Notes: a model not told the origin generated them from the letters alone. A stretch of DNA of 13,370 nucleotides from an uncultured Lachnospiraceae bacterium (GCA_910586315.1 CAJUIP010000025.1:1-13370); one strand, 5' to 3'; counted from the stretch's first letter, positions 6,254 to 13,241 are shown. Made by a program: numbers and translations.

Positions 6254-7406
6254 ACAGGCTCCTCATCTGTTCAAAGGTATACAGCTGGTTGCTGACTTCA
6301 TCGGTCATCTCCCGGCAGGCAGTCCTGATCTCCTCCTTCTGATTCTTAAGCCCCCTGGCAAAAGCCTCCTGCCTGTCCATTTCCTCCGCAACGGATTTTT
6401 GCAGCTTCTGGCCGGACTCCATAAGCTTCGCCGCGGCTTTTGTAAGCTCCATGCATGCGTTTGCGTAGGCTGTCTGGGATTGTCCGGCAGCCGCTATTGT
6501 ATCTCCCAGATCTTTAAGACCTGCTCCCATAGAATCCTCCAGATGCTCTACCACCTGACCGACGATCCGCTCCACGCCCTGGGTCTGTTCGGCAGTGATT
6601 CCCTGCAAAAGCTCCAGCATCCGCTTCATGGAATTTGCCATATTGGCCTGATAAACCAGCATAGCCGAGGAATTTTCCTCTTCCGTGACCTGCGGCGGCA
6701 TAGCGCACTGGCGGAATACAGTCAGAAACTCATCCAGCTTCCCATAAGCATCCGCCATGATTTTGCGGTATACAAAGCTAAAAACCAGAGAGAAAAAGAT
6801 GCCGTATACAGATGTATGAAAAGCCACCTTCATTCCGGAAAGCAGCGGACCCACGTTATCGGAAATGGTGTAAATATCGTCTCCGTTAAAAGAGCCAAGC
6901 CCCATGGACAGGCCTAAAAAAGTACCAAGGATTCCAAGGCCTGTGAGCGTTCCGGAAATCCCGGAGTTAAAAAAGGTCATTCCTATCTTATCAAGCAGAT
7001 CCTCGTTAAAGAACTCCTCTATATCACAGGAAGCCACATATCCGCGCCTGGTACGGCCGTTCTGCATACGCATTAAATATTTTAAATAGGCTTCCTTCAA
7101 TTCCTTTCTCTGAAACAGGTTGGTACGGTTCTGGTAGCTGCCCCAGAGATTTTTGCCATCGGCTTTGTCGTACTCGTCCTGCATCTGCTCCGTCACAGTC
7201 TGGAGCTCCTCTGTACAACGGGTCAGCCTGGAGAAACTGAATGCAGAAACCACAAACAGCACTCCGATAATGAGCAGGAATACGCCGTTAATCACCAGGT
7301 TTGTCCAGGAATACACCTCCCCGGTAAATACACCGTTTATATAAAGAATAAAGGCGACTCCAATCATATAGAAAGCGAACAGTATATAATATAATTTATT
7401 TTTCAT
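6243..7406 (-). CDS. MotA/TolQ/ExbB-family (ZorA-like) channel subunit with helical tail
   Basis: A 387-residue membrane protein with four predicted helices (about 5-27, 36-58, 148-172 and 192-214). The third contains GTLTGLGILGTFLGL, the glycine/threonine-rich core of MotA/TolQ/ExbB proton channels, and the fourth starts MKVAFHTSVYG. After it comes a roughly 170-residue cytoplasmic tail predicted helical and partly coiled-coil (Ala/Glu/Gln-rich), as in ZorA but much shorter than in described Zorya ZorA. With the coupled MotB-like protein it should form a stator-like proton or sodium motor. The frame is open to 7436. The ATG at 7404-7406 (MKNKLYY) is preferred because it has a GGGGG site five bases upstream. 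The ATG at 7418 is possible, with a GGAG site held in a hairpin. The promoter is at 7463-7491. Confidence 0.8.
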   Translation of the reverse strand: MKNKLYYILFAFYMIGVAFILYINGVFTGEVYSWTNLVINGVFLLIIGVLFVVSAFSFSRLTRCTEELQTVTEQMQDEYDKADGKNLWGSYQNRTNLFQRKELKEAYLKYLMRMQNGRTRRGYVASCDIEEFFNEDLLDKIGMTFFNSGISGTLTGLGILGTFLGLSMGLGSFNGDDIYTISDNVGPLLSGMKVAFHTSVYGIFFSLVFSFVYRKIMADAYGKLDEFLTVFRQCAMPPQVTEEENSSAMLVYQANMANSMKRMLELLQGITAEQTQGVERIVGQVVEHLEDSMGAGLKDLGDTIAAAGQSQTAYANACMELTKAAAKLMESGQKLQKSVAEEMDRQEAFARGLKNQKEEIRTACREMTDEVSNQLYTFEQMRSLYEK

Positions 7407-7420
7407 TCGTACCCCCATCT

Positions 7421-7436
7421 GTGTACTCCGGTACAC
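7421..7436 (-). promoter_or_regulatory. Leader hairpin at the MotA-like start
   Basis: On the minus strand GTGTAC-CGGA-GTACAC is a perfect 6-bp stem with a 4-base loop, two bases upstream of the ATG at 7418. It holds the GGAG that would serve that ATG, leaving the GGGGG site of the ATG at 7406 free. It may fix start choice or tune translation (inference). Confidence 0.35.
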
Positions 7437-7462
7437 TCGGCTTATTATCTGATGACGCTTTT

Positions 7463-7491
7463 AATTTACCATATTTCTTCCGTTAATGCAA
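7463..7491 (-). promoter_or_regulatory. Promoter of the MotA/MotB-like operon
   Basis: On the minus strand TTGCAT (7491-7486) and TAAATT (7468-7463) are separated by 17 bases, between the lipoprotein stop and the MotA-like start. An overlapping TTGCAT/TATGGT pair in a second register is also possible. This suggests the motor genes can be transcribed apart from the lipoprotein gene, though read-through from it is not blocked by any terminator I can see. Confidence 0.5.
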
Positions 7492-7506
7492 TGCAATACA
7501 GGTTTC

Positions 7507-8124
7507 TTATTCTGTTACAATCACGTAGGAGGCATCCCCGTAGAATCCGCTTTCCTCCAGCCTCTCCCGCTTCCATTCTGCCGTAATCACATAAATTTTA
7601 TCCGGTTCCAGCTCCACCAGATACGTATCTTCATAGGTCTTTTGGGCCTCCGGTTCTTGTTCTCTGTTAAAAGCCGCCTCTAAGGAGTACCTGCTCACGG
7701 CAATTCCATCCGGCATCACAGGCCAGGAAAGAAAAAGCGCTGTGGCAGAAATCTTATCTGCCTGCTCTGAATGGGAAAGGAGATTCGTTCCCCTGAGTGC
7801 CAGCCTCATGTTTCCTTTTTTATCATAATAATGCCAGTTATAGCTTCCCGGCAAAATTTCCCCCAGGCTATCGCTATTGGCTGGAATTTGATTTTCCGGC
7901 CGATATAAAAGCTCCATGGACGGGGCCTCTGACAAGACTGCCGTTCCCGAAAATAATTCTTTTTCCACGATCCCCTGTCCCACGCGGACTTCGGTGTTCT
8001 GGTCCTGCTCCTCCTGTCCGTTTTCATATTCCTTTGAAGGCAAATGAACGTCTTTCCTTCCACATGCTGCGGCTGTTACGAGAATCCCTGCCGCCAGCAG
8101 ACAAAGCTTTATTTTCTGCATCAT
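7507..8124 (-). CDS. Lipoprotein of unknown function
   Basis: A 205-residue predicted lipoprotein. Residues 1-20 are a short positive, hydrophobic signal sequence ending VTAAA, and Cys21 is the lipidation site. An acidic, Gln-rich linker (about 28-50) follows. A predicted beta-rich outer domain contains LPGSYNWHYYDKKGN near residues 90-105 and the C-terminal YVITAEWKRE. The GSYxW motif recalls other uncharacterised clostridial lipoproteins, but I cannot name a function. The first of two adjacent ATGs (8122-8124) has AAAGGA about eight bases upstream. It precedes the MotA/MotB-like genes on the same strand with about a 100-base gap and no terminator, so a surface role tied to that motor is possible but unproven. 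Confidence 0.8.
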   Translation of the reverse strand: MMQKIKLCLLAAGILVTAAACGRKDVHLPSKEYENGQEEQDQNTEVRVGQGIVEKELFSGTAVLSEAPSMELLYRPENQIPANSDSLGEILPGSYNWHYYDKKGNMRLALRGTNLLSHSEQADKISATALFLSWPVMPDGIAVSRYSLEAAFNREQEPEAQKTYEDTYLVELEPDKIYVITAEWKRERLEESGFYGDASYVIVTE

Positions 8125-8160
8125 ATTATAAATCCTTTCTCATTGTTCTCATTTTAAAGC

Positions 8161-8169
8161 ATTATGCCA
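8161..8169 (-). promoter_or_regulatory. Extended -10 element of the lipoprotein gene
   Basis: On the minus strand TGGCATAAT (8169-8161) matches an extended -10 (TGn plus CATAAT, five of six). It lies about 40 bases upstream of the start at 8124. No good -35 is visible, as is common with extended -10 promoters. Confidence 0.4.
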
Positions 8170-8295
8170 CACTTTGTCCCTCCATGCTTTAATCTTTATT
8201 TACGGTTCCCTTGCGTTTCTCTGACAGTCTCTCCTCATATCCTGATTCATCGTTCGGCAAATAACCGGGCCAGGCACACAGAATGTTTTTCCTGT

Positions 8296-8324
8296 TTGAC
8301 ACCTTTTCGATGAAACCTTATAAT
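8296..8324 (+). promoter_or_regulatory. Perfect consensus sigma-A promoter
   Basis: TTGACA (8296-8301), exactly 17 bases, and TATAAT (8319-8324) match the housekeeping consensus at all twelve positions. The methyltransferase start codon is 27 bases downstream, with AGGAGAG at 8341-8347. Confidence 0.9.
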
Positions 8325-8351
8325 ACTTGATAGAGAAAAAAGGAGAGAACC

Positions 8352-9188
8352 ATGCCGAATATCATAGAAATTACAGATTTTTCCGCACCAGAGCTGGATA
8401 TTTACGCGCGGCTTTCAGAAAGCCGGCTTTATCATTACCATGAGCCGGATCTGGGACTTTTTATTGCGGAGAGCCCCAAAGTCATTATGCGGGCCCTGGA
8501 CGCAGGCTTCACCCCCGTTTCCCTTCTGTCAGAGCGAAAGCACATCGAAGGAGAAGCCAGTGAGGTCATCGCCCGCTGCGGGGAAATTCCGGTTTTTACG
8601 GCCGGGTTTGACATACTCACAAAGCTTACCGGGTTTTCTCTGACCCGCGGTGTATTGTGCGCCATGCGCCGGAAAAGGCTTTCGAAACCGGAAGAGGTCT
8701 GCCATGGCGCTCACCGGATTGCCGTTCTGGAAAGCATAATGAATCCCACTAACATCGGCGCTATTTTCCGTTCGGCAGCGGCGCTTAATATGGACGCGGT
8801 GCTTCTGACTCCAGGATGCAGTGACCCTCTGTACCGCCGTTCCGTCCGGGTCAGCATGGGGACCGTGTTCCAGATCCCCTGGACTTTTTTGGGAGACGAC
8901 GGCCCCCGGCGGCCATATCCCGGTATGAACCGGTTAAAGAAGCTGGGCTTTAAAACAGTGGCCATGGCCCTGCGGGACGATTCCGTTTCCATTGAAGACC
9001 CAACCCTTCTTTCCGAAGAAAAGCTGGCGATCGTATTGGGGACAGAGGGGGACGGATTATCCGCTTCCACCATTGCAGACTGTGATTACACCGTCCGTAT
9101 TCCCATGTCCCACGGCGTCGATTCCTTAAATGTGGCCGCCGCCAGTGCAGTGGCCTTCTGGCAGCTTGGAAGGCGCCGTCTCAGATAA
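8352..9188 (+). CDS. SpoU/TrmH-family RNA 2'-O-ribose methyltransferase
   Basis: A 278-residue cytoplasmic enzyme of the SPOUT class. All three SpoU motifs are present. Motif 1 is N131-P-x-N134-x-G136-x-x-x-R140, with the catalytic arginine and asparagine. Motif 2 is LGTEGDGLS (229-237). Motif 3 is IPMSHGVDSLNVAAASA (250-266). Motifs 2 and 3 build the trefoil knot that binds S-adenosylmethionine. The N-terminal part (about 1-110) is the substrate-binding domain of rRNA-type members. It should methylate a ribose in rRNA or tRNA; the exact nucleotide cannot be read from sequence. The start ATG has AGGAGAG four to five bases upstream. It is a single gene under a perfect promoter, convergent with the DnaJ-like gene with 45 bases between and no clear terminator. 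Confidence 0.92.
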   Translation: MPNIIEITDFSAPELDIYARLSESRLYHYHEPDLGLFIAESPKVIMRALDAGFTPVSLLSERKHIEGEASEVIARCGEIPVFTAGFDILTKLTGFSLTRGVLCAMRRKRLSKPEEVCHGAHRIAVLESIMNPTNIGAIFRSAAALNMDAVLLTPGCSDPLYRRSVRVSMGTVFQIPWTFLGDDGPRRPYPGMNRLKKLGFKTVAMALRDDSVSIEDPTLLSEEKLAIVLGTEGDGLSASTIADCDYTVRIPMSHGVDSLNVAAASAVAFWQLGRRRLR

Positions 9189-9233
9189 CCACAACCACTG
9201 CCGTCAGGCCATTCGGGGAAGCACCGGGGAGGC

Positions 9234-10193
9234 TTATGCCGCATGCCATTTGCCTCCCTTTACAGCTTCTTCATATTCCCTCAGCTTTCTCTTCGCGTTT
9301 TCATTCAAGTCTTTGGGAACCTGAATCTGCACAGACACATACTGATCCCCGTATTTGCCAGGCTGATTCATAAAGACGATTCCCTTTCCCTTCAGGCGAA
9401 TTTTCGTGCCTGACTGGGTTCCCGGCGCAATTTTACATATCACCTTCCCGTACAGAGTCTCCACCACGGCCTCACCGCCAAATACGGCGTCCGTGAACGG
9501 AATGTTTATGGTGGTATACACATCCTGCCCTTTCCGCTCGAAGCCTGGTCTTGCGCCCACTGTCACCTTTAAAAGCAAATCTCCTGCCTTTCCCCTGCCA
9601 AATCCCGGTATCCCTTTTCCCCTGAGACGGAGAGTCTTCCCTGTATCGATACCGGCCGGAATGTGTACGCTTAAGGATTTCCCCTCATCACTTCCTCTAA
9701 TGCCGCCAAGGTGAATTATCTTATCGCAGCCTGACACTGCCTCATCAAAATTTATGAAAATTTCCGCATGAAGATCGGAACCGTCCCTGCCGTGACCGCC
9801 AAAAAAGCTTTTAAAAATATCCTCCATGTCATCCTCTTCAAAATGGAATTCATGATAGTTTTCATCCGGTCCTGCATACTGATAAAACCTGCCGTCCCAG
9901 GGTCCCCCGTACTCATAAGAAGAGCCCTCCTGCTGCGGGCCGCCCATAGACCCATCGAATGCGGCATGACCAAACCGGTCATAGAGTTTTCTCTTTTTCG
10001 GATCGCTTAATATTTCATAAGCCTCCGTAATTTCCTTAAATTTTTCTTCTGCCTGGAGATTCCTGCCATTGGCATCGGGATGATATTTTTTCGCGAGCCT
10101 GCGGTATGCCTTTTTTAAAGCGGTTTCGTCGGCGTCCCTCCCAACCCCCAGAATTTCGTAATAATCTCTCTCTTCCCATATCTCTCTCCTCAA
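9234..10193 (-). CDS. DnaJ-class co-chaperone (CbpA-like, no zinc finger)
   Basis: A 319-residue J-domain protein. The J-domain is at about 10-75 with HPD at 38-40 (YHPDANG), followed by a Gly/Phe/Tyr-rich linker (about 76-140). Two substrate-binding beta domains follow (about 145-305: HIPAGIDTGKTLRLRGKG, KIAPGTQSGTKIRLKGKG). No CxxCxGxG zinc repeats occur, so it is class B/CbpA-like, delivering clients to DnaK. The start is the problem. The only in-frame start is TTG (10193-10191), which has no ribosome site. A perfect AGGAG-ATG lies inside (ATG 10179-10177) but one base out of frame. Deleting one G after that ATG would give MEERDYYEILG, a textbook J-domain start. So the gene is either frameshifted at codon 2 or translated from TTG by coupling to the small ORF at 10190-10240. 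Confidence 0.85.
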   Translation of the reverse strand: MRREIWEERDYYEILGVGRDADETALKKAYRRLAKKYHPDANGRNLQAEEKFKEITEAYEILSDPKKRKLYDRFGHAAFDGSMGGPQQEGSSYEYGGPWDGRFYQYAGPDENYHEFHFEEDDMEDIFKSFFGGHGRDGSDLHAEIFINFDEAVSGCDKIIHLGGIRGSDEGKSLSVHIPAGIDTGKTLRLRGKGIPGFGRGKAGDLLLKVTVGARPGFERKGQDVYTTINIPFTDAVFGGEAVVETLYGKVICKIAPGTQSGTKIRLKGKGIVFMNQPGKYGDQYVSVQIQVPKDLNENAKRKLREYEEAVKGGKWHAA

Positions 10194-10240
10194 CCAAAAA
10201 TGTTAACTATAGAAGTTCTGCACATCCGCCGGAGGCTCAT
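10190..10240 (-). CDS. Possible 16-residue leader peptide before the DnaJ-like gene
   Basis: The minus strand has ATG (10240-10238) with AAGGA seven bases upstream, then 15 sense codons (MSLRRMCRTSIVNIFG) and TGA (10192-10190). The TGA overlaps the TTG start of the DnaJ-like frame as TTGA, the arrangement used for termination-reinitiation. It is too short to judge by coding bias. If the DnaJ gene is simply frameshifted, this ORF is chance. Confidence 0.3.
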   Translation of the reverse strand: MSLRRMCRTSIVNIFG

Positions 10241-10494
10241 AGGAAATTCCTTTCATTCATGGTGGTGCCTGATGGCAGGCATGGGGGTACTATGAATATC
10301 CTCTGCCAGAGCGTGTTTAAAAAATGCTTTCCCACAAAAAGCGGGACGTGCAGATGATGGATGTGTAAAAGCGCGTCCGTTGCCGGGCGCATAAAAGTTT
10401 ACTAAAAATACCCTGCGGGAGCCTGGCCGCAGGGTATCAGTTTTCGTAACTGTGAGGATGGTGAGCAATGATCAGTTTTCTTTATTGAGAGGCA
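10194..10494. other. Intergenic region between hsp20 and the DnaJ-like gene
   Basis: This 301-base stretch holds the Hsp20 terminator (10404-10437) and the small leader ORF. It also has a weak CCCGC/GTGGG hairpin with a U-run near 10316-10345 and a TGCCTG/CAGGCA hairpin at 10266-10281. I find no convincing sigma-A promoter for the DnaJ-like gene and no CIRCE or CtsR box. A 71-codon frame across it runs through the terminator and is not believed. Confidence 0.5.
10404..10437 (-). terminator. Rho-independent terminator of hsp20
   Basis: ATACCCTGCGG (10408-10418) pairs with CCGCAGGGTAT (10427-10437), eleven perfect base pairs with an 8-base loop. On the minus strand the stem ends in a run of T. 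It lies about 60 bases after the Hsp20 stop and separates it from the DnaJ-like gene. Confidence 0.92.
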
Positions 10495-10944
10495 TCAGCC
10501 TTCAATAGAAATATAACGCTTCTCCGGAACTGCCCTTTTCTCTTCCTTCGGCAGGCAGAAGCTCAAAATTCCATTTTCATATTTGGGGTGAATATCATTT
10601 TCGGTTACATGGCTGCCCACATAAAAGCTGCGGCTCATGCTTCCGGCATAGCGCTCGCGTCTTACATATTTGTTCTGCTCATCTTTTTCTTCCTTATCCA
10701 GACCTTTGGAGGCACCGACAGTCAGGTATCCGTTTTCCAGGGAGAGTTTAATTTCATCCTTTTTAAATCCCGGCAGGTCCATATCCACCATATAGCCGTC
10801 TTCCGTTTCCTTCACGTCCGTCTTCATCATATTTTTTGCGTTCTTTCCATATAATGCTCTATCCATATCCGGAAAGGCCGGGAAAGCAAAATCCTCCATA
10901 AAATCATCAAATAAGCGATCTCTGAAAATACTTGGCATCATCAT
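10495..10944 (-). CDS. Hsp20/alpha-crystallin small heat-shock protein
   Basis: A 149-residue small heat-shock protein that holds unfolding proteins without ATP. The N-terminal arm (about 1-38) is Phe- and Asp-rich. The alpha-crystallin domain (about 40-138) shows VDMDLPGFKKDEI, the LENGYLTV strand, the FYVG strand and ENGILSFCLPK, the family's G-I-L near its end. The C-terminal tail has the IxI motif (ISI) used for oligomer assembly. Length is normal. The first of three consecutive ATGs (10944-10942) is nine bases from AGGAG. A strong promoter (11045-11073), a symmetric leader element (11001-11030) and a strong terminator make it a monocistronic, probably stress-controlled gene. It is the neighbour of the DnaJ-like co-chaperone. 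Confidence 0.93.
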   Translation of the reverse strand: MMMPSIFRDRLFDDFMEDFAFPAFPDMDRALYGKNAKNMMKTDVKETEDGYMVDMDLPGFKKDEIKLSLENGYLTVGASKGLDKEEKDEQNKYVRRERYAGSMSRSFYVGSHVTENDIHPKYENGILSFCLPKEEKRAVPEKRYISIEG

Positions 10945-11000
10945 AAGTCATATCTCCTCTCCATGACTGAAAATAAATTCATTTTAGTTTCCAAACATCG

Positions 11001-11030
11001 GGAAGGAAATCCATCTGTGATTTCCGTTCC
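11001..11030. promoter_or_regulatory. Inverted repeat in the hsp20 leader
   Basis: GGAA-GGAAATC (11001-11011) pairs with GATTTCC-G-TTCC (11019-11030): eleven base pairs with one bulged base and a 7-base loop. It starts about eight bases after the predicted transcription start (about 11038). It could be a repressor operator, as CIRCE often is at this position, or an RNA hairpin. Its sequence is not CIRCE and not a CtsR box. Confidence 0.5.
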
Positions 11031-11044
11031 TTTGTTATATATGT

Positions 11045-11073
11045 AATATAGCACATGTATTTTCATTTGTCAA
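11045..11073 (-). promoter_or_regulatory. Strong promoter of hsp20
   Basis: On the minus strand TTGACA (11073-11068), a 17-base spacer and TATATT (11050-11045) give a near-perfect sigma-A promoter, about 100 bases upstream of the Hsp20 start. The long leader contains the inverted repeat at 11001-11030 and a GTCAT/ATGAC dyad around the ribosome site. Confidence 0.85.
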
Positions 11074-11148
11074 CGGACCAGACCGCACATTTTTGTGAAA
11101 TAACTGTGAACTTGCAGCTGCTCAGATACCCCCTGCTATATAAACATT

Positions 11149-11592
11149 TTATTCCGCCCTTTCCTCAAACACTTCCCCGTCCATCTCCATAATATGTTCC
11201 ATCGGAATCACAGTTCCATCTTCCATAATCAGGCTGTGCCTGTAAAAATCAACTTTTTTCACGGTCCCTGACACCAGCCTGCAGGCGCCGCCATGTTTTC
11301 TGGTATCCGGTTCGAAATATGTGATAGTCACATCCGGCCCTTCTTTTAAGTGCCCGCAAAGTATGGCAAGCCGTACATCCAGCGTTTCTCTGCTGTCCTC
11401 ATCTAAATCGGCCATTTCCTCTGTCAGGCGCGCCTCCTCCCGAATCGCAGCTCCATAGCCGGTCAGCGCGGCAAAAGGCGAAAACTGGGCGGCCCGTTCC
11501 GACATGGACATCTGTGGATGACCTGCTGAGACCGGATGGGGCAGATTTAATATATCATCATAACATTTCCATTCTTCTGCTTTTTTATTCAT
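11149..11592 (-). CDS. YolD-like protein
   Basis: A 147-residue protein of the YolD-like family (UvrX partner). The N-terminus carries the family's YDDILNLPHPVSAGHPQMS and RAAQFSPFAALTGY signature. The C-terminal half is a predicted beta-barrel-like region (TVKKVDFYRHSLIMEDGTVIPMEHI). In Bacillus relatives YolD genes sit beside Y-family polymerases of the UvrX/YqjW group and are thought to assist or limit them. The same pairing occurs here, with YolD following the polymerase by about 60 bases and no terminator between. The ATG at 11592 has AAGGAAAG just upstream. An in-frame ATG at 11625 with AGAGG nine bases away is an alternative adding 11 residues. Confidence 0.85.
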   Translation of the reverse strand: MNKKAEEWKCYDDILNLPHPVSAGHPQMSMSERAAQFSPFAALTGYGAAIREEARLTEEMADLDEDSRETLDVRLAILCGHLKEGPDVTITYFEPDTRKHGGACRLVSGTVKKVDFYRHSLIMEDGTVIPMEHIMEMDGEVFEERAE

Positions 11593-11654
11593 ATTCTTTC
11601 CTTCTCGCTCCAGCGCATGGACCATATGTAACAGCCTCTCACGCGGTCTGCCTT

Positions 11655-13184
11655 CTACGCTTTATGGCCTCCGATCTGGCGGTTTCTGTCTTTTGCCGTA
11701 GCGCCTTCCTTAAGATTTATGCCCTTTAAAATCGCATTTTTTCCAAACTTCTTTTTAATGTCCAGCATGGCCTCCTGCAGCTTTCTCTCTCGTTTTAAAT
11801 CGGCTTCCTCCTCCGCCCTCTTCTTTTCCAGAGCGGCATAATCCGTAAACATGTCAAGCTGCTCCATCATCTCTCCCAGACTTCCCTCTCCCTCCTCCGC
11901 CACATGGCATGCTGCAATATTAAGTCTTCTGACCAGCAAATGCGGATCCACAATTCTGTCAAACAGTTCCAAAGCCTTCTCTGCAATCTGCTTTGAGGAA
12001 GAAGTTTTCTGGTCAAAATTTATGGTGCCATGGGCGTGTTTTGGCACCTTCCGGCCATAACGGTCCGTGGTTACGGCTCCCTTGTACTGCTTGCGGATTT
12101 CCGGGGCCGACAGGTTTTCAATATCATATCCCACTGTCAGGACCACCTGATCCGTCACAAGCCCTTTATCTACCAGATCCAGAGCCAGAGAATCCGCCAT
12201 TTCATGAACCACCAGCCTGGCCTTTTCAAAAGAATAGGGGCATACAAGCACCTGCCCTCCCCCTACGCTGCTCGATTCCGGCTTATATGCCTTAATATCA
12301 GCTATAGTACACGGCTCCCAGCCCCAGGCATGGTCAATCAAAAGCTCCGCATTTACACCGAACATTCCATAAAGGAGCTCTTCATTATAATATTCTGTTT
12401 TTTTACCGATGGAACATCGGGCAATATCGCCCATGGTAAAAAGCCCCTGTGCCTCCAGCTTTCCTGCGTATCCTCTTCCCACCCGCCAGAAATCCGTAAG
12501 AGGCCGGTGGTTCCAGAGAAGACGGCGGTAAGACATTTCATCAAGACTTGCAATCCGCACCCCGTTCTGATCGGGCTCTATGTGCTTGGCCACAATGTCC
12601 ATGGCAATTTTTGCCAGATAAAGATTGGTCCCGATTCCAGCTGTGGCTGTGATACCGGTAGCGGAAAGAACCTCCCGGATCATCTTCATGGCCAGCTCCC
12701 CGGCCGTAAGCCCATAAATGTCCAGATAACCTGTCACATCCATCAGTACCTCATCAATGGAATACACATGGATGTCCTCAGGGGCAATAAACCGTAAATA
12801 AATCTGGTACACCTTTGTACTCAGTTCAATATAATGAGCCATGCGGGGCGGCGCCACCAGATAGTCGATAGCAAGAGCCGGGTTGGCTTTCAGCATGCCA
12901 TCATCTGATGACGCCCCAAGAAACTGTCCTCCCGGCGCCTTTTTCTTCCGTATGAGGTTGGCCTCCCGAACCTTTTCTATCACCTCAAAAAGCCTCGACC
13001 GGCCGGAAATCCCGTATGCCTTTAAGGACGGGCTTACCGCAAGACAGATAGTTTTTTCGGTTCTGCTAAGATCCGCCACTACCAGATTTGTAGTCAGCGG
13101 ATCCAGCCCCCGGTCCAGACACTCCACGGAGGCATAAAAGGATTTTAAGTCAATGGCAATGTAGCTCCTCTCTTTTGCATCCAT
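11655..13184 (-). CDS. Y-family translesion DNA polymerase (UvrX/DinB-like)
   Basis: A 509-residue error-prone polymerase that copies past damaged template bases. Catalytic carboxylates are in the first motif (Asp12 in IDLKSFYASVE) and the second (YSIDE, Asp144-Glu145). GIGTNLYLAKIAMDI and the helix-hairpin-helix region (DFWRVGRGYAGKLEAQG) follow. The C-terminal part holds the little-finger domain, a sliding-clamp-binding motif QLDMF (442-446), a charged coiled coil, and the ending RNRQIGGHKA seen in clostridial UvrX-type members. Length exceeds DinB (about 350-410), matching the UvrX group. The start ATG (13184-13182) has a strong GGAGGGGAG site. The promoter overlaps a LexA-like box, so SOS control is likely, together with the downstream YolD gene. 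Confidence 0.93.
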   Translation of the reverse strand: MDAKERSYIAIDLKSFYASVECLDRGLDPLTTNLVVADLSRTEKTICLAVSPSLKAYGISGRSRLFEVIEKVREANLIRKKKAPGGQFLGASSDDGMLKANPALAIDYLVAPPRMAHYIELSTKVYQIYLRFIAPEDIHVYSIDEVLMDVTGYLDIYGLTAGELAMKMIREVLSATGITATAGIGTNLYLAKIAMDIVAKHIEPDQNGVRIASLDEMSYRRLLWNHRPLTDFWRVGRGYAGKLEAQGLFTMGDIARCSIGKKTEYYNEELLYGMFGVNAELLIDHAWGWEPCTIADIKAYKPESSSVGGGQVLVCPYSFEKARLVVHEMADSLALDLVDKGLVTDQVVLTVGYDIENLSAPEIRKQYKGAVTTDRYGRKVPKHAHGTINFDQKTSSSKQIAEKALELFDRIVDPHLLVRRLNIAACHVAEEGEGSLGEMMEQLDMFTDYAALEKKRAEEEADLKRERKLQEAMLDIKKKFGKNAILKGINLKEGATAKDRNRQIGGHKA

Positions 13185-13241
13185 GGATCTCCCCTCCCTT
13201 GTCTTTTGCGCCTGCCTTTGGAACAGGCTCCTTTGTCTTTT

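Noticed and set aside
5333..7436. Flagellar MotA/MotB stator genes
   Set aside because: No other flagellar gene is nearby; the coiled coil after the MotB helix and the ZorA-like tail fit a non-flagellar motor better.
10120..10132. A6 run in the J-domain as a site of programmed frameshifting rescuing the DnaJ reading frame
   Set aside because: A shift there would still leave the first part of the J-domain out of frame, so it could not yield a working protein.
10253..10468. A 71-codon minus-strand frame upstream of the DnaJ-like gene
   Set aside because: It reads straight through the strong Hsp20 terminator hairpin and has no convincing ribosome site.
12030..12797. A 255-codon plus-strand frame inside the polymerase gene
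   Set aside because: Antisense shadow of a clearly real gene; its protein is rich in Cys, His and Pro with no domain.
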